Shown here: piece by piece, positions 45,803-56,100 of the stretch
How the letters are laid out: the number at the start of each line of letters is the position of its first letter
Numbering within the stretch: position 1 is the first letter of the stretch
Source of the DNA: Butyricimonas paravirosa
GTDB taxonomy: Bacteria; Bacteroidota; Bacteroidia; Bacteroidales; Marinifilaceae
DNA length: 64,000 nt
Assembly: GCF_032878955.1 (NCBI RefSeq)
Contig: NZ_CP043839.1
Span: 1,612,001-1,676,000 of the forward strand
Reading direction: 5' to 3'
Made by a program: the position numbers and the translations under genes
Notes under the pieces: model-generated
The model's input: only the letters and a program-made list of their open reading frames with translations
Databases searched by the model: none
Told to the model about the DNA's origin: nothing

Positions 45803-46121
45803 GATTATATATCGAAAATCAATGTGTTAAAATCAAAATCCAAACGATTTTTTTTCGAAAAACATTTTGTTTTAAAATTCAATTCTCATACATTTGTTGC
45901 ATAATGAAACAAAGTGATTGCGAAAAAGAAAGCAATCGATTTCGATTTCATTCGAGGAAGGAATAAGTGCGGCGTCCATTAAAAGAATGATAATTATGAA
46001 TCGGCAAAGAAACACGATACAAGAATGTATTTTTGGGGGAGGATAGAACAAGTCCGTAAAGCAAAAAAAACGTGGAAGTGTGTTTATAACAAAATATTTT
46101 TACAATAAAAAATCTAATAAC
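45774..46121 (+). promoter_or_regulatory. 348-bp control region of the second glpT operon
   Basis: After the terminator the sequence has an AT-rich stretch and the motif AATCGATTTCGATT at 45934-45947, sharing TTTCGATT with the glpA operator. The last 26 bp before glpT belong to the inverted repeat. No exact TAnnTTTG box was seen. Confidence 0.45.
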
Positions 46122-47525
46122 ATGTGGAATTTTTTAAAACCAGCACCTCACAAGGATTTATTACCGGAAGGTAAGATCGACTCGACTTACAAGAGCCTGC
46201 GTTGGCAGGTTTTCGTCGGCATCTTCATCGGTTACGCCGGCTATTACATCGTGCGGAAGAACTTCTCGATGGCGATGCCGTTTCTAACAGACCCCGCCGG
46301 ACCTTACGGGTTCGACAAGGGATCGCTGAGTATCGTGTTGTCGTTGAACGCGGTGGCCTACGCCCTGTCGAAGTTCTTGATGGGGAGCGTCTCGGATCGT
46401 AGCAACGCGCGGGTGTTCCTTCCCCTGGGGTTGGTACTGGCGGCCCTGTCCATGATGTTCATGGCCGTGCCGATCGAGCTGTTCGGGGCAAGCACGACTT
46501 CCATCGTGATCATGGCGGTGTTGAACTTCCTGGTCGGGTGGTTTAACGGGATGGGATGGCCTCCCTGCGGCCGCGTGATGACTCACTGGTTCTCCGTGAA
46601 GGAGCGCGGGACGAAAATGTCTATCTGGAATTGCGCCCATAACGTGGGTGGCGCTCTCGTGGGCCCGATGGCCGTGTACGGGGCCATGTGGTTCGGGTCG
46701 TGGTTCTACGGGGTGGACAATTCAAAGTACTTTATCATTGGTACCTATATTTTCCCGGCGGCGGTGGCCCTGTTCGTGGCCCTGCTGGCGTACGTGTTGA
46801 TTCGTGACACCCCGCAGTCCTGCGGGTTACCGACGATAGAGAAATGGCGGAACGATTACCCCAAGAATTACAGCGAGAAACAGGAAGAGGTCCTCACCAC
46901 GAGAGAGATTTTCTTCAAGTACGTGCTGAATAACAAGATGTTGTGGTTTATCGCCATCGCTAACGCCTTCGTTTACATGGTTCGTTACGGTTGCCTGGAC
47001 TGGGCCCCGACCTACTTGAAGGAGGCGCAAGGGTACGATATTAAAGAGGCCGGCTGGGCTTATTTCGCCTACGAGTTCGCCGCCATCCCGGGCACGCTTG
47101 TTTGCGGGTGGTTGAGTGACGTGGTGTTCAAGGGACGCCGCGCTATCACGACGATCATATTCATGGCCCTGGTGGCCTTGTTTATCTTCCTTTACTGGCA
47201 GTTCTCGGATAACTACATGATTGTCACGCTATCCTTGATCGCCATCGGTTTCTTCATCTACGGCCCGGTGATGCTTATCGGGGTGCAGGCGCTTGACCTG
47301 GCTCCCAAGAACGCGGCCGGGACATCGGCCGGGTTGACCGGGTTCTTCGGGTACTTCTTCGGGACGGCTATCCTGGCGAACGTGGTGATGGGATACGTGG
47401 CGGAAAGTTCCTTTGGGTGGGACGGGACATTCGTGCTGTTGCTTATTGCTTGTGCCTTGTCGATCGTCTTCGTCGGCTTTACTTACAAGGAGGAACAATA
47501 CCTGGTGCAAAATAGAAAATAATGA
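46096..47525. repeat. Right arm of a 1.43-kb inverted repeat (glpT)
   Basis: Opposite-orientation partner of 37556-38985. Homology begins in TTTTTACAATAAAAAATC and stops a few bp after the glpT stop, where the two flanks become unrelated. Confidence 0.9.
46122..47522 (+). CDS. glpT: Glycerol-3-phosphate transporter (OPA family MFS), copy 2
   Basis: It encodes exactly the same 466-residue antiporter as the copy at 37559-38959. The true start is ATG 46122, because the upstream extension to 46080 is not conserved in the other copy. This copy heads a plus-strand operon with a glycerophosphodiester phosphodiesterase and a porin, so it should import the G3P that enzyme releases. A few silent differences from copy 1 suggest ongoing gene conversion or a recent duplication. 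Confidence 0.94.
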   Translation: MWNFLKPAPHKDLLPEGKIDSTYKSLRWQVFVGIFIGYAGYYIVRKNFSMAMPFLTDPAGPYGFDKGSLSIVLSLNAVAYALSKFLMGSVSDRSNARVFLPLGLVLAALSMMFMAVPIELFGASTTSIVIMAVLNFLVGWFNGMGWPPCGRVMTHWFSVKERGTKMSIWNCAHNVGGALVGPMAVYGAMWFGSWFYGVDNSKYFIIGTYIFPAAVALFVALLAYVLIRDTPQSCGLPTIEKWRNDYPKNYSEKQEEVLTTREIFFKYVLNNKMLWFIAIANAFVYMVRYGCLDWAPTYLKEAQGYDIKEAGWAYFAYEFAAIPGTLVCGWLSDVVFKGRRAITTIIFMALVALFIFLYWQFSDNYMIVTLSLIAIGFFIYGPVMLIGVQALDLAPKNAAGTSAGLTGFFGYFFGTAILANVVMGYVAESSFGWDGTFVLLLIACALSIVFVGFTYKEEQYLVQNRK

Positions 47526-47553
47526 ATACCAAATAATTCAAATTTAATAAATT

Positions 47554-49080
47554 ATGGTTAATAAATCATGGAGAATTGCAATGGCATGTAGCATAGCCTT
47601 GGCTTTCATGTCATGCGAAAATCAGAAATTTAACGACACGTTTGTTGACTCTGAGCGTGTACATGTAGACACCCTATCAACAGAATTACAAAAAGTGCGG
47701 GATTACGTTCCCCAATATGCAGTAGTAGCTCACCGTGGTTCCACGTACTGGACTCCGGAAGAAACCGAAGCAGCTTACCGTTGGGCTCGTGAAATGGGCG
47801 CCGATTATCTGGAGGCAGACTTACAAGTTTCTAAAGATGGTGTTATTCTAGCCTTGCATGACACGGACTTAAAACGTACCACAAATATTGAAGATGTTTT
47901 TGGTGAAAGATTCCCGGAAAAAACAAGAAGGGAATATTATGACCTTTTAGGTTACAGCGCACAAAAGATCGATTCGTTGATTGACGCGGATAAAAAAGCA
48001 TTCGTTCCCAACTATCCCTGTTCTTATACTTACTATGAATTGATGCTTTTGGATGCAGGAACTTGGTTCAATCAAGATGCTGTTAGTCAAGAACAAGCCC
48101 GTACAGGATTTTCTAGAAATCATCAATACATCTCTACCCTTCAAGACTTGATCATGTATTCCAAAGGATTCAAATTGGAAAGATATGCTCAAGATGCCCC
48201 ACAACCCACGGGTCATGTAAATATCTGGGGAAATGCTTACCAAAATGAAAGAGTCGTAAAAACGATGGTTGCAACGAATGAAGAATTCAGTAATCCGGTA
48301 AACTTCGGTGTAAAAGATAAAGTTGTTCGTTATGGATTCGGCTATGTTAAAGATGATCTCGGCACGAGTGGAAACATCCCTGGAATTTATATCGAATTCA
48401 AAGAGCCGTGGTTAAATCCATCGAACTTTGAACAAATGGTATACAACGAGTTAAAAATGGAAAATGTAACCGGATTCGCTGAAAAGCTTAACATGAACAT
48501 TATCGCCGGAGGTGAAGAACCTGAAAGCAATCCTTTCTACAAAGACGGTAAAATTAACGTTGGTAACACGAATGGAAAAGTTATTCTTCAAACTTTCTCG
48601 TTACAAAGTTTAACTCGCGTATGCGACCTATTTGATGGTCAAGTTCCAATGTGTTTCTTGTTATGGAAAGGAACCGGAGCGACAGACTTAACTTACGATG
48701 ATCCTCAAGGATATGCCTCTTTCATCAACTTGGCAGTAAAATACAAAGCACATTTCATTGGACCCTGCATTGCCGGAGCTCCGAACAATTATCCTGAATT
48801 AAATTATCCGTGGCAACACAACTTGATTCACCGTGCAAAAATGAAGAATCACCCGTATTCATTCGATACTTATGACCAAATGGCTAAATATTTCGGCCAA
48901 TACAACTGGGGTAGTGATGGTGGTTCCCGCTACGAAGCTCCTTACTTGGATGCATTCTTCACGAACCACACGGATATGAGTCTTCAATACATGGTTGACT
49001 TTGGTTACAGAAAATCTCCTGCACCAACAGAAATTCCTGATGCTCGCGAGGTACTGGATAATTTAGGTTACGAAAAATAA
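47554..49080 (+). CDS. glpQ: Glycerophosphodiester phosphodiesterase lipoprotein
   Basis: A 508-residue exported enzyme with signal peptide and lipobox FMSC (Cys24). The GDPD domain has the catalytic His in VAHRGST, metal ligands in YLEADLQVSKDG and the second His in ALHDTDL. It hydrolyses glycerophosphodiesters such as glycerophosphocholine to G3P and an alcohol. It lies 31 nt after glpT. Homologues are often shorter, and the extra C-terminal region (about residues 330-500) belongs to the long Bacteroidota GlpQ type. Confidence 0.92.
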   Translation: MVNKSWRIAMACSIALAFMSCENQKFNDTFVDSERVHVDTLSTELQKVRDYVPQYAVVAHRGSTYWTPEETEAAYRWAREMGADYLEADLQVSKDGVILALHDTDLKRTTNIEDVFGERFPEKTRREYYDLLGYSAQKIDSLIDADKKAFVPNYPCSYTYYELMLLDAGTWFNQDAVSQEQARTGFSRNHQYISTLQDLIMYSKGFKLERYAQDAPQPTGHVNIWGNAYQNERVVKTMVATNEEFSNPVNFGVKDKVVRYGFGYVKDDLGTSGNIPGIYIEFKEPWLNPSNFEQMVYNELKMENVTGFAEKLNMNIIAGGEEPESNPFYKDGKINVGNTNGKVILQTFSLQSLTRVCDLFDGQVPMCFLLWKGTGATDLTYDDPQGYASFINLAVKYKAHFIGPCIAGAPNNYPELNYPWQHNLIHRAKMKNHPYSFDTYDQMAKYFGQYNWGSDGGSRYEAPYLDAFFTNHTDMSLQYMVDFGYRKSPAPTEIPDAREVLDNLGYEK

Positions 49081-49099
49081 TTTTTAATCGATTATTGTA

Positions 49100-50449
49100 A
49101 TGAAAAAATACATATTATTACCTGCCATGATGGTAGCCGCAATGTTATCTACCACTGCAGTGAAAGCCCAAGAAGATGTAAATCCTTTATTGAAATATGT
49201 CAATAAAGAAAACGATCTTAAAGCAAGCATCGGTGGTCGTATGTTTGCAGACGTAGCTTATTATCACACGGAATGGACCCCGATGAAATCCGGTGCTGCC
49301 ATCACGGACGCTCGTATTCATGCCTCTTTAACTTACGGGAAATTGTTTATCTACGCGGACTTCGGTTTCGGGAATGGCGAGTTCAGCCAAAAAAACCTAT
49401 TCGCACAATATACCTTCAAAGAAAGTTTAAAAGGTATTCACTTGGTAAAAGCCGGTTATTATAACGAGCCGTCAAGTATGAGCATGATGACTAGTTCATA
49501 TAACTATCACTTTATCAGCCGTCCGTCAGTTTCCCAAGCATTGGATCCGGGCCGATCGCTGGGAGCTACTTACAAATTCTTCAACAGACATTTCTTTGCC
49601 GATCAAGGTATTTTCTCTCAACTGAAATACAACGAGCAAGAAGAGGGGTACCAGGGATTCAGCTTAAGTGGACGTTGGTTATGGAAACCCATCAACGATA
49701 ACAACATCACCTTACAATTCGGTACAGGATTACGTTACCAAAGAATTAACGGTGGAGAGGTTTACCAAGATGGCGTTTATAAAACGAACATGCACGTGGC
49801 AGCCAATATGCAAACTTACGTGGATGAAACTACTAAATTTTTAAGTTGTGACCTTCCTTGGGCAAAAGATGCCTTCACCATCAGTCCCGAATTCTTATTC
49901 AAGAGCGACCGTGTATTTGCTCGCGGAGAATTCATCTGGAAAAAAGTATGGAAAGACCGTGATGATCAAACCTTGTTTGAAAGTCAATTAGGTGGCCAAC
50001 AAAGTTGGACAAATGTTGAAGGATGGAGAAGTGGAAACAAATTACGTCCCACGATCATGAACGGTGGTTACGTGGAATTCGGTTACCTGCTTTGCGGTAA
50101 AGCTTATACCTACGATGACGAATACGGTTTATTAAAAGGCATGGGGGACAAAGGCGGCTTGGAACTCGTAGCTCGCTACTCTTGCACGAACTTAACAGAT
50201 ATTACTGACGGGGACATTTTCTTGATTGGTAATCACAAGTTCTACCCGAACGGAAAAGTTGTAGACTACCCCTATTCTTCTAGTATTGACGGGGGGACCA
50301 TGCACTCGGTAACACTTGGATTGAATTATTCTTTCAATCAATACATTAAAATCATGGGAGAATATCAATATGCTAACTTGAGTAACGTATATTTCCCGGA
50401 TGACGAGAATTTTCATCAACTGCAATTACGAGTAATGTTTGCATTCTAA
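49100..50449 (+). CDS. Outer-membrane porin of the G3P operon
   Basis: A 449-residue barrel protein with signal peptide (ends VKAQED, about 24). Early barrel pattern: SIGGRMFADVAYYHTEWTP. The last strands end QLQLRVMFAF. It resembles OprO/P-like Bacteroidota porins and is unrelated in detail to the porin at 35339-36505, although it holds the same place in a parallel operon. It likely lets glycerophosphodiesters or phosphate through the outer membrane. It starts 19 nt after glpQ and is followed by a terminator. Confidence 0.83.
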   Translation: MKKYILLPAMMVAAMLSTTAVKAQEDVNPLLKYVNKENDLKASIGGRMFADVAYYHTEWTPMKSGAAITDARIHASLTYGKLFIYADFGFGNGEFSQKNLFAQYTFKESLKGIHLVKAGYYNEPSSMSMMTSSYNYHFISRPSVSQALDPGRSLGATYKFFNRHFFADQGIFSQLKYNEQEEGYQGFSLSGRWLWKPINDNNITLQFGTGLRYQRINGGEVYQDGVYKTNMHVAANMQTYVDETTKFLSCDLPWAKDAFTISPEFLFKSDRVFARGEFIWKKVWKDRDDQTLFESQLGGQQSWTNVEGWRSGNKLRPTIMNGGYVEFGYLLCGKAYTYDDEYGLLKGMGDKGGLELVARYSCTNLTDITDGDIFLIGNHKFYPNGKVVDYPYSSSIDGGTMHSVTLGLNYSFNQYIKIMGEYQYANLSNVYFPDDENFHQLQLRVMFAF

Positions 50450-50779
50450 TTGTCAGGAAAATTTTAGAAAAAGAAATCACACCAGAAGAGCGTGTCCGCA
50501 TGGCACGCTCTTTTATTTTAAACCCGGAACAAAATAAAGGGGAAGTAACGGGGAAATAGGCCACTCCAAATATCTCACAAATATTCTATCTAAACAGCAA
50601 AGCCAGTTGCTAAACGGGTTTAAAACCTAGGGGACACGTCAATCCCTCTTACTTGATAACTTAACTCCCCCTTAACTCTCACTTCATTCAAAATATAATC
50701 AACAAAAGAAGGGTACGAAAGGAAATATCAAGCCGATAAAAGCATGACAATTCAAGTCATCTCACGCCAATATTTTTCT
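50450..50779. other. 330-bp convergent gap
   Basis: Apart from the terminator at 50486-50519 I see only AT-rich sequence without motifs. Confidence 0.6.
50486..50519 (+). terminator. Terminator of the glpT-glpQ-porin operon
   Basis: Stem AAGAGCGTG/CACGCTCTT (9 bp) followed by TTTATTTT. Confidence 0.88.
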
Positions 50780-53101
50780 TTAGAACGGGTAACCGATCGC
50801 CAAGTGGAACCTTAAACCATCCTTGAACTTGGGGATATTATAATATCCCGACTTATCCGGATTCTTGTAAGGAGTATGCAAAGCAATTCCCAGATCACCC
50901 CGGAGTACGATAAAACCAAAGTCATAACGCAGGCCGAAACCTGTTCCCAAAGCAATCTCTTTTAACAAACCTGCTAACTTAAACTCTCCGCCCGGACGTT
51001 TCGGGTCATTCCGCAACAACCACACGTTACCGGCATCTAAAAAGATAGCCCCATTCAGTTGATACATGATTTTGAAACGAAGTTCCACGTTCCCTTCCAA
51101 TTTAATATCTCCCGTCTGATCCAAATAAGCCGTTTTGTTATCGCTTTCCTGATGATAGCTACCGGGGCCTATTGACCGGATCGTGAACGCCCGGATACTA
51201 TTCGCTCCCCCGATATAAAATTGCTCGCTATACGGCATCACCCGGGAATTCCCGTAAGCACAACCGATGCCCCCCATAAAGCGGGTTGCCAGAAGAGAGG
51301 TTTCCGTTATTTTACGGTACACGATTACTTCAGAGGTTAATTTCAAGAATTGCGAGTAGATATTACCGAACAATTTTTTGTTTTGCCCCTGATGATTTCC
51401 CGTGATATATTGTACGGCGGAAAGAATGTTTCCTGCTGACATAATCGTATTCTGCCAGTACAATCGATTGGGATTCCGTCTTGTTGCCGCCCTGTCATAA
51501 GTGTACGAATAGGACATGGAAGGTATCAACTGATTCTTGAAACTCATCGCTATCGCCGGGTTATTCTCCATCGTTTCATCAAACTCTTTCGAAGTCTGCA
51601 ACAAATGGGTGTACGTGATCTTCAAAGGTGTTATCGTATGATACACTCGCCACGAGCTTTGAAAATCATAACTGAGAGATCCCGTGAAAGAAAGCATCCG
51701 GAAAAAAGTATGGCGATTCAAAAAATCTACTCCTATTTGGAAATTCGTACGTTCGGCAAAATCCTTGCTACTTTTCAGGAAGTTAGGTACCAGCAAGCGA
51801 GGCAATGACAAACCGACGTTCACTCCTAACTCGTAAGAATTGATTAACCCGGAATTTGAATTTGTCTTTTTATCCCCAACTTCCCACTCGTAAGCCCCAT
51901 TCAACTTAAAGGTCAGGTTCTCCCCGCCCCGGAATAAATTCTTATTCGTTATTCCCAACGACAAACCAGGTCCGAGCAAATTATTGGATTTAGAGGAAAC
52001 ATCTACTTCTATTTCCGTCTCTATCGGTAAGTCGTACACAGCATTAATACTAAAGTCTAGACTTCCGAAACCGGACTTTTTCACGCTATCCGCCCGGGTC
52101 ACATTCAAGTTGGTATATTTAAAAATTCCAAGCCGGGCCAGACTCGTTTGCGTTCGATTTTGTCGCCAGAACGAATAAGTGTCTCCGGGAAGTAAATGCA
52201 TGGAACGAGCGAGAACCTTGGGCTTCACGTCCAACGGTTTCGTATATTTCACCTCTATCCCCTTATAAGACAAGGTATCTTGAGTTTCTGACTGATCGGA
52301 ATTTTCCAGTACAAGTTCCACGTTTCCCACCTTGTACGGTTGCAAGGCTACCGCCGGGATACCATGTTTCAAAGCAATACGGACATCTGCTACCCGTCTT
52401 TCCCGTGTCGTGTCGACCAAAAATTCGATATAATCCGATTGGAAATAATAATACCCACTATTCCGGAACATTTTAGTTATCCGGGTTCGCTCATCTTCCA
52501 TCGTGTACAAATTATACTCTGCCCCGGATTTTAGCAAGCAACCCCGTTGCGTTCTCTGTATCAGACTATCCATTCTCCCCGTCCAGCCCCAAAATTCAAC
52601 AGTTCCCAGCAAGTAAGCTTCCGGCACGTAAACATTATAACTGATTTTCGCTTTCTTGGGATTCCGTTTGTTCGGAATAATCTCGTAACTGGATTTCACC
52701 CCGAAATAACCGTATTCACTGGCAGCATTCTCCACCACTTTCAAACGTAGTTCCGGTTGTACATCAGAGATTAACACGGGTTTCTTGGCCAATTTTTTGT
52801 ATAACCAATGTTTTAATCCCTTCTCTTTCTTCACGTTCCAATTATACACCCACAACCCAACCGGAAACGGGGAACGTATGTAAGGAGCATACAACGGGTT
52901 ATTAGGCGGGAAACCTAACGGCCCGGAAATAGCCGAACTTTTCGGTCCCTCCAATTTTACCCCTTTGGCAGTCTCTATATTCATCTTTTTCACCCCGGTG
53001 TATAACACCTCGCCTTCGGTCAACCTCTTCGTCTGAGAACAAGAGCTACCCAATAGCATGAATACTATAATAACAAATAAACTATTTCCCAGACTTTTCA
53101 T
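50780..53101 (-). CDS. tamL: TamL-type BamA/TamA family outer-membrane lipoprotein
   Basis: A 773-residue Omp85-superfamily protein. Its N-terminus is a lipoprotein signal (lipobox GSSC, Cys22), unlike proteobacterial TamA, as described for Bacteroidota TamL. The N-terminal third contains POTRA-like domains (KISYNVYVPEAYLLGTVEFWGW; GYYYFQSDYIEFLVDTTRER), and the C-terminal half is a 16-strand barrel. The lid-lock strand motif IGGANSIRAF is present. With TamB it moves or inserts outer-membrane proteins or lipids. It overlaps the upstream tamB gene by 20 bp. Confidence 0.9.
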   Translation of the reverse strand: MKSLGNSLFVIIVFMLLGSSCSQTKRLTEGEVLYTGVKKMNIETAKGVKLEGPKSSAISGPLGFPPNNPLYAPYIRSPFPVGLWVYNWNVKKEKGLKHWLYKKLAKKPVLISDVQPELRLKVVENAASEYGYFGVKSSYEIIPNKRNPKKAKISYNVYVPEAYLLGTVEFWGWTGRMDSLIQRTQRGCLLKSGAEYNLYTMEDERTRITKMFRNSGYYYFQSDYIEFLVDTTRERRVADVRIALKHGIPAVALQPYKVGNVELVLENSDQSETQDTLSYKGIEVKYTKPLDVKPKVLARSMHLLPGDTYSFWRQNRTQTSLARLGIFKYTNLNVTRADSVKKSGFGSLDFSINAVYDLPIETEIEVDVSSKSNNLLGPGLSLGITNKNLFRGGENLTFKLNGAYEWEVGDKKTNSNSGLINSYELGVNVGLSLPRLLVPNFLKSSKDFAERTNFQIGVDFLNRHTFFRMLSFTGSLSYDFQSSWRVYHTITPLKITYTHLLQTSKEFDETMENNPAIAMSFKNQLIPSMSYSYTYDRAATRRNPNRLYWQNTIMSAGNILSAVQYITGNHQGQNKKLFGNIYSQFLKLTSEVIVYRKITETSLLATRFMGGIGCAYGNSRVMPYSEQFYIGGANSIRAFTIRSIGPGSYHQESDNKTAYLDQTGDIKLEGNVELRFKIMYQLNGAIFLDAGNVWLLRNDPKRPGGEFKLAGLLKEIALGTGFGLRYDFGFIVLRGDLGIALHTPYKNPDKSGYYNIPKFKDGLRFHLAIGYPF

Positions 53102-56100
53102 TTTCTATCGGTTCTATTTTGGATTCTACTTGTACTTTCTTTTTACGGCGGAATATATCCATGAATTTTTGGAAATTTTTTCTTAATACCACACCGATAC
53201 CGGTTTGTGTCACTTCTCCCTCCAAGACGCTCTCGTAGCCCGTGTGCCGGAATATCTTCAGAAAAAAGTTCGGATTCTTTCCAAACACGTACTCGATGGC
53301 AATGTCATCCACAAGATTCTCCTCTACTCCCCCGGCCGCGGGGTCATTATCCGTGGAGATTCGCCCCCCGACTTTCACCCGTACCTTATTATTAAACAGT
53401 CGTTTCGAAAATTGATAAGAATAATCCGTTTTCTTGGATTCTCCTGCCTCTGACACTTGATTATAGGTATTAATACCAAACGTCAGATCCATGTTCTTCA
53501 AATGTTTCCGAGACCATTGATTCAATTCGTTTTCCACGAAATTATTCAGGGCATTATCAGAGGCATTGGACTTTGCCACCGTCCCCGGCCCGGAATAAGT
53601 TCCGTAAATCATCATGTTCATCGCCTCTTTTGAGCGCTCCTCGGCAGTCATCGCTGCTAATTGGTTCTGTATCGTTATATCCCCTTCCGCAGCAAGATCA
53701 AACGTGATGTCCAGCTTCTCCAACGTGTTTGAAATCTTGATCATGGCATTGAACGTCACTAGGCGGGATTTCTGGCTATCATCCGTCACGCTAGCCGAAA
53801 TTGTCTCTGCGGCCGTTATATTCAAGGTCGGGTTAGCCAGATCCCCGGTCCATTCCACGAAACTACCGTCTTGTATCTTGAAATCCTTCTGCCCGATCAC
53901 CGGCAGACCGTAAGAAACGATTCCACTCGTCAAAACGTATCTTCCCACGAGGCGGGTCTCTCCCACCGGATTCAATGTATAAGTCAGATTTCCCCCGCCA
54001 TTTATTGCTACCCGGTTCTGCCCGTTCGATGACAGTAACACGTTCAACCCGACTAACGGTGCGATATTCACGGACATGAGCAAATCCAGATTCACGGAAC
54101 TAACCTGCTGCAACTCATCGGCCGCGGCCAATTGAGTCGTGTCGCTGAACGAAACGAAACGCACGACATCCGCACTCCGGTCCGTCAATTCCAAAGGCGA
54201 AGATTTCAACGTGTAATAGACTTCACTATTATCCAGCAAGTTAATATTTCCCCTGACCTTCAGATTATCCAGCATTCCTTTCAAGGTTGCCGAGAGATCA
54301 ACAAACACTTTCCCGTAAACCATGGTCTCCGTATTTTCTTTCACCTTCATGGCCTGGAAATTCTTCGCTTGAACAGAGGCATCCATTTTTATGGCCGAGA
54401 AGGATGCGAAATCAACCGTTCCCAATAGTTCTAATCGCTGTTTATTAGGAGCTATCAACCCGAAATGATTAAAATCCAAAAGATTATCATGAATCACGAT
54501 AGCCGAAGAATCTATCTTAAAAGTCGTCCCGATCATCAAAGCTTCTATGGTTCCGTCCTTGAAACGCAAATCTCCATTTATCAATGGTTGATCCATTTGT
54601 CCCTTCACCTGAAAAGCCCCGATCATGTCTCCATCCAATTTCATTATACCCGGTGGAGTAAAAGCTCCCGCAACGCGCAAAGGGAATTTAGGGATGTCTA
54701 TATCCAAGGCCATATTTTTATCTTCAACCCCTGTCATTAATCTACCTTTGGTCAAAAGCGCCTTTACCCCATCCACCGACAAGGAAAAATCCACGTCATG
54801 CTCTGTCTGTTGCGACAATCGATATTTAATACCTAATCCCAAATCTCCCACACGCTCTTTCCCGTAATAAAATTCGTCCACATTGACCGTCCCGTTAACA
54901 TCAATCACGTTATTTTTGCTATACATCTGCACATCAATCCCTAACAAACCGGATATATCCGGGATAAATGACAGTGCTTTAGAGAAACCGCCTAAATCAA
55001 CACCTTTAATGTCGACAATTAAGGAGGCCGGTTTGTGATCTGCACCTTCTTCCGAAATCAAACGAATCCGCTTGTCTCCATTCAGCAATTGCAAGTTAGC
55101 TGCCGGAATTTCCCCTTGTTTCAAACGAATAAAATTACCCCGGTTTATCTGCCATGAAACATACCCCAAGATAAGAGGATCGGGAGAAATACTCACGCTA
55201 AAAGCACTATCCTGCAAAGCAATATTAGCCCCGATATTGAATATTTCCCCATCCTCGTTCGCGTGTTCACGTATTCTCACGTTTATCTGATCATACTCCA
55301 CGTTTCCTTCCACGGTCAGCTGGGCCAATCCTTCCAATTGATCTTTAGCCCCGAAAACATCCACGCCATAACGTAAAGCCACGTCCTTCTGTTTTGCATA
55401 CATCAACACACTATCCAGAACGATTCCCTCGATATTCAATCCATAAACCTTTGAACTTAACCCGAAATCATGGGAAACATCTGTCCCTAAATCTATAGCC
55501 ATTCGTTCAAAACGAATTCCGTTACTTTTCAGGTAACCATTCAATATATTTTCTTGCTTGGCATCTATGGTTAACCGGAAATCAGGTAACAGTTCGTTCA
55601 ATTTCACCATGTTAAAATCATGTTTCTCAATCTGCTCAACCAACAATCCGCTAGCTGCACTAAAACGATCGACTAACGTGTAGCCTCCACCATCCCCTTC
55701 AAACTTCATGGTCAAGTCTCCCGCCTTGACATCCAACAACGTCTTGTTTCGCAAACCGGAAAAAGTAATATCCAGATTTCCCAACTTACGGGTAGCAAGA
55801 TCCTGCAAAACAATATTCGAAAAATTAGCTCGTAAAGACGATGTACTGTCCGCCTTCAATTCTGCATCAACATTCAGTCCCAAGGAAAAAGCCATATTTT
55901 CCGACATAAAATGTAATCCTTTCAGATCTACATTTTTAATATCTCCATTCAAATTTATCTTGTACGCGTTCTCATCTGCCCATAACCGGAATTTCATTCC
56001 CAAATTCAATTCCTGATTATCACTCCATAGTTCCCCGGTTAACTCCCGATCCTTCAATGCCGCATCCAAAACGACATTTTTATAATCGTACCCGTTATAA

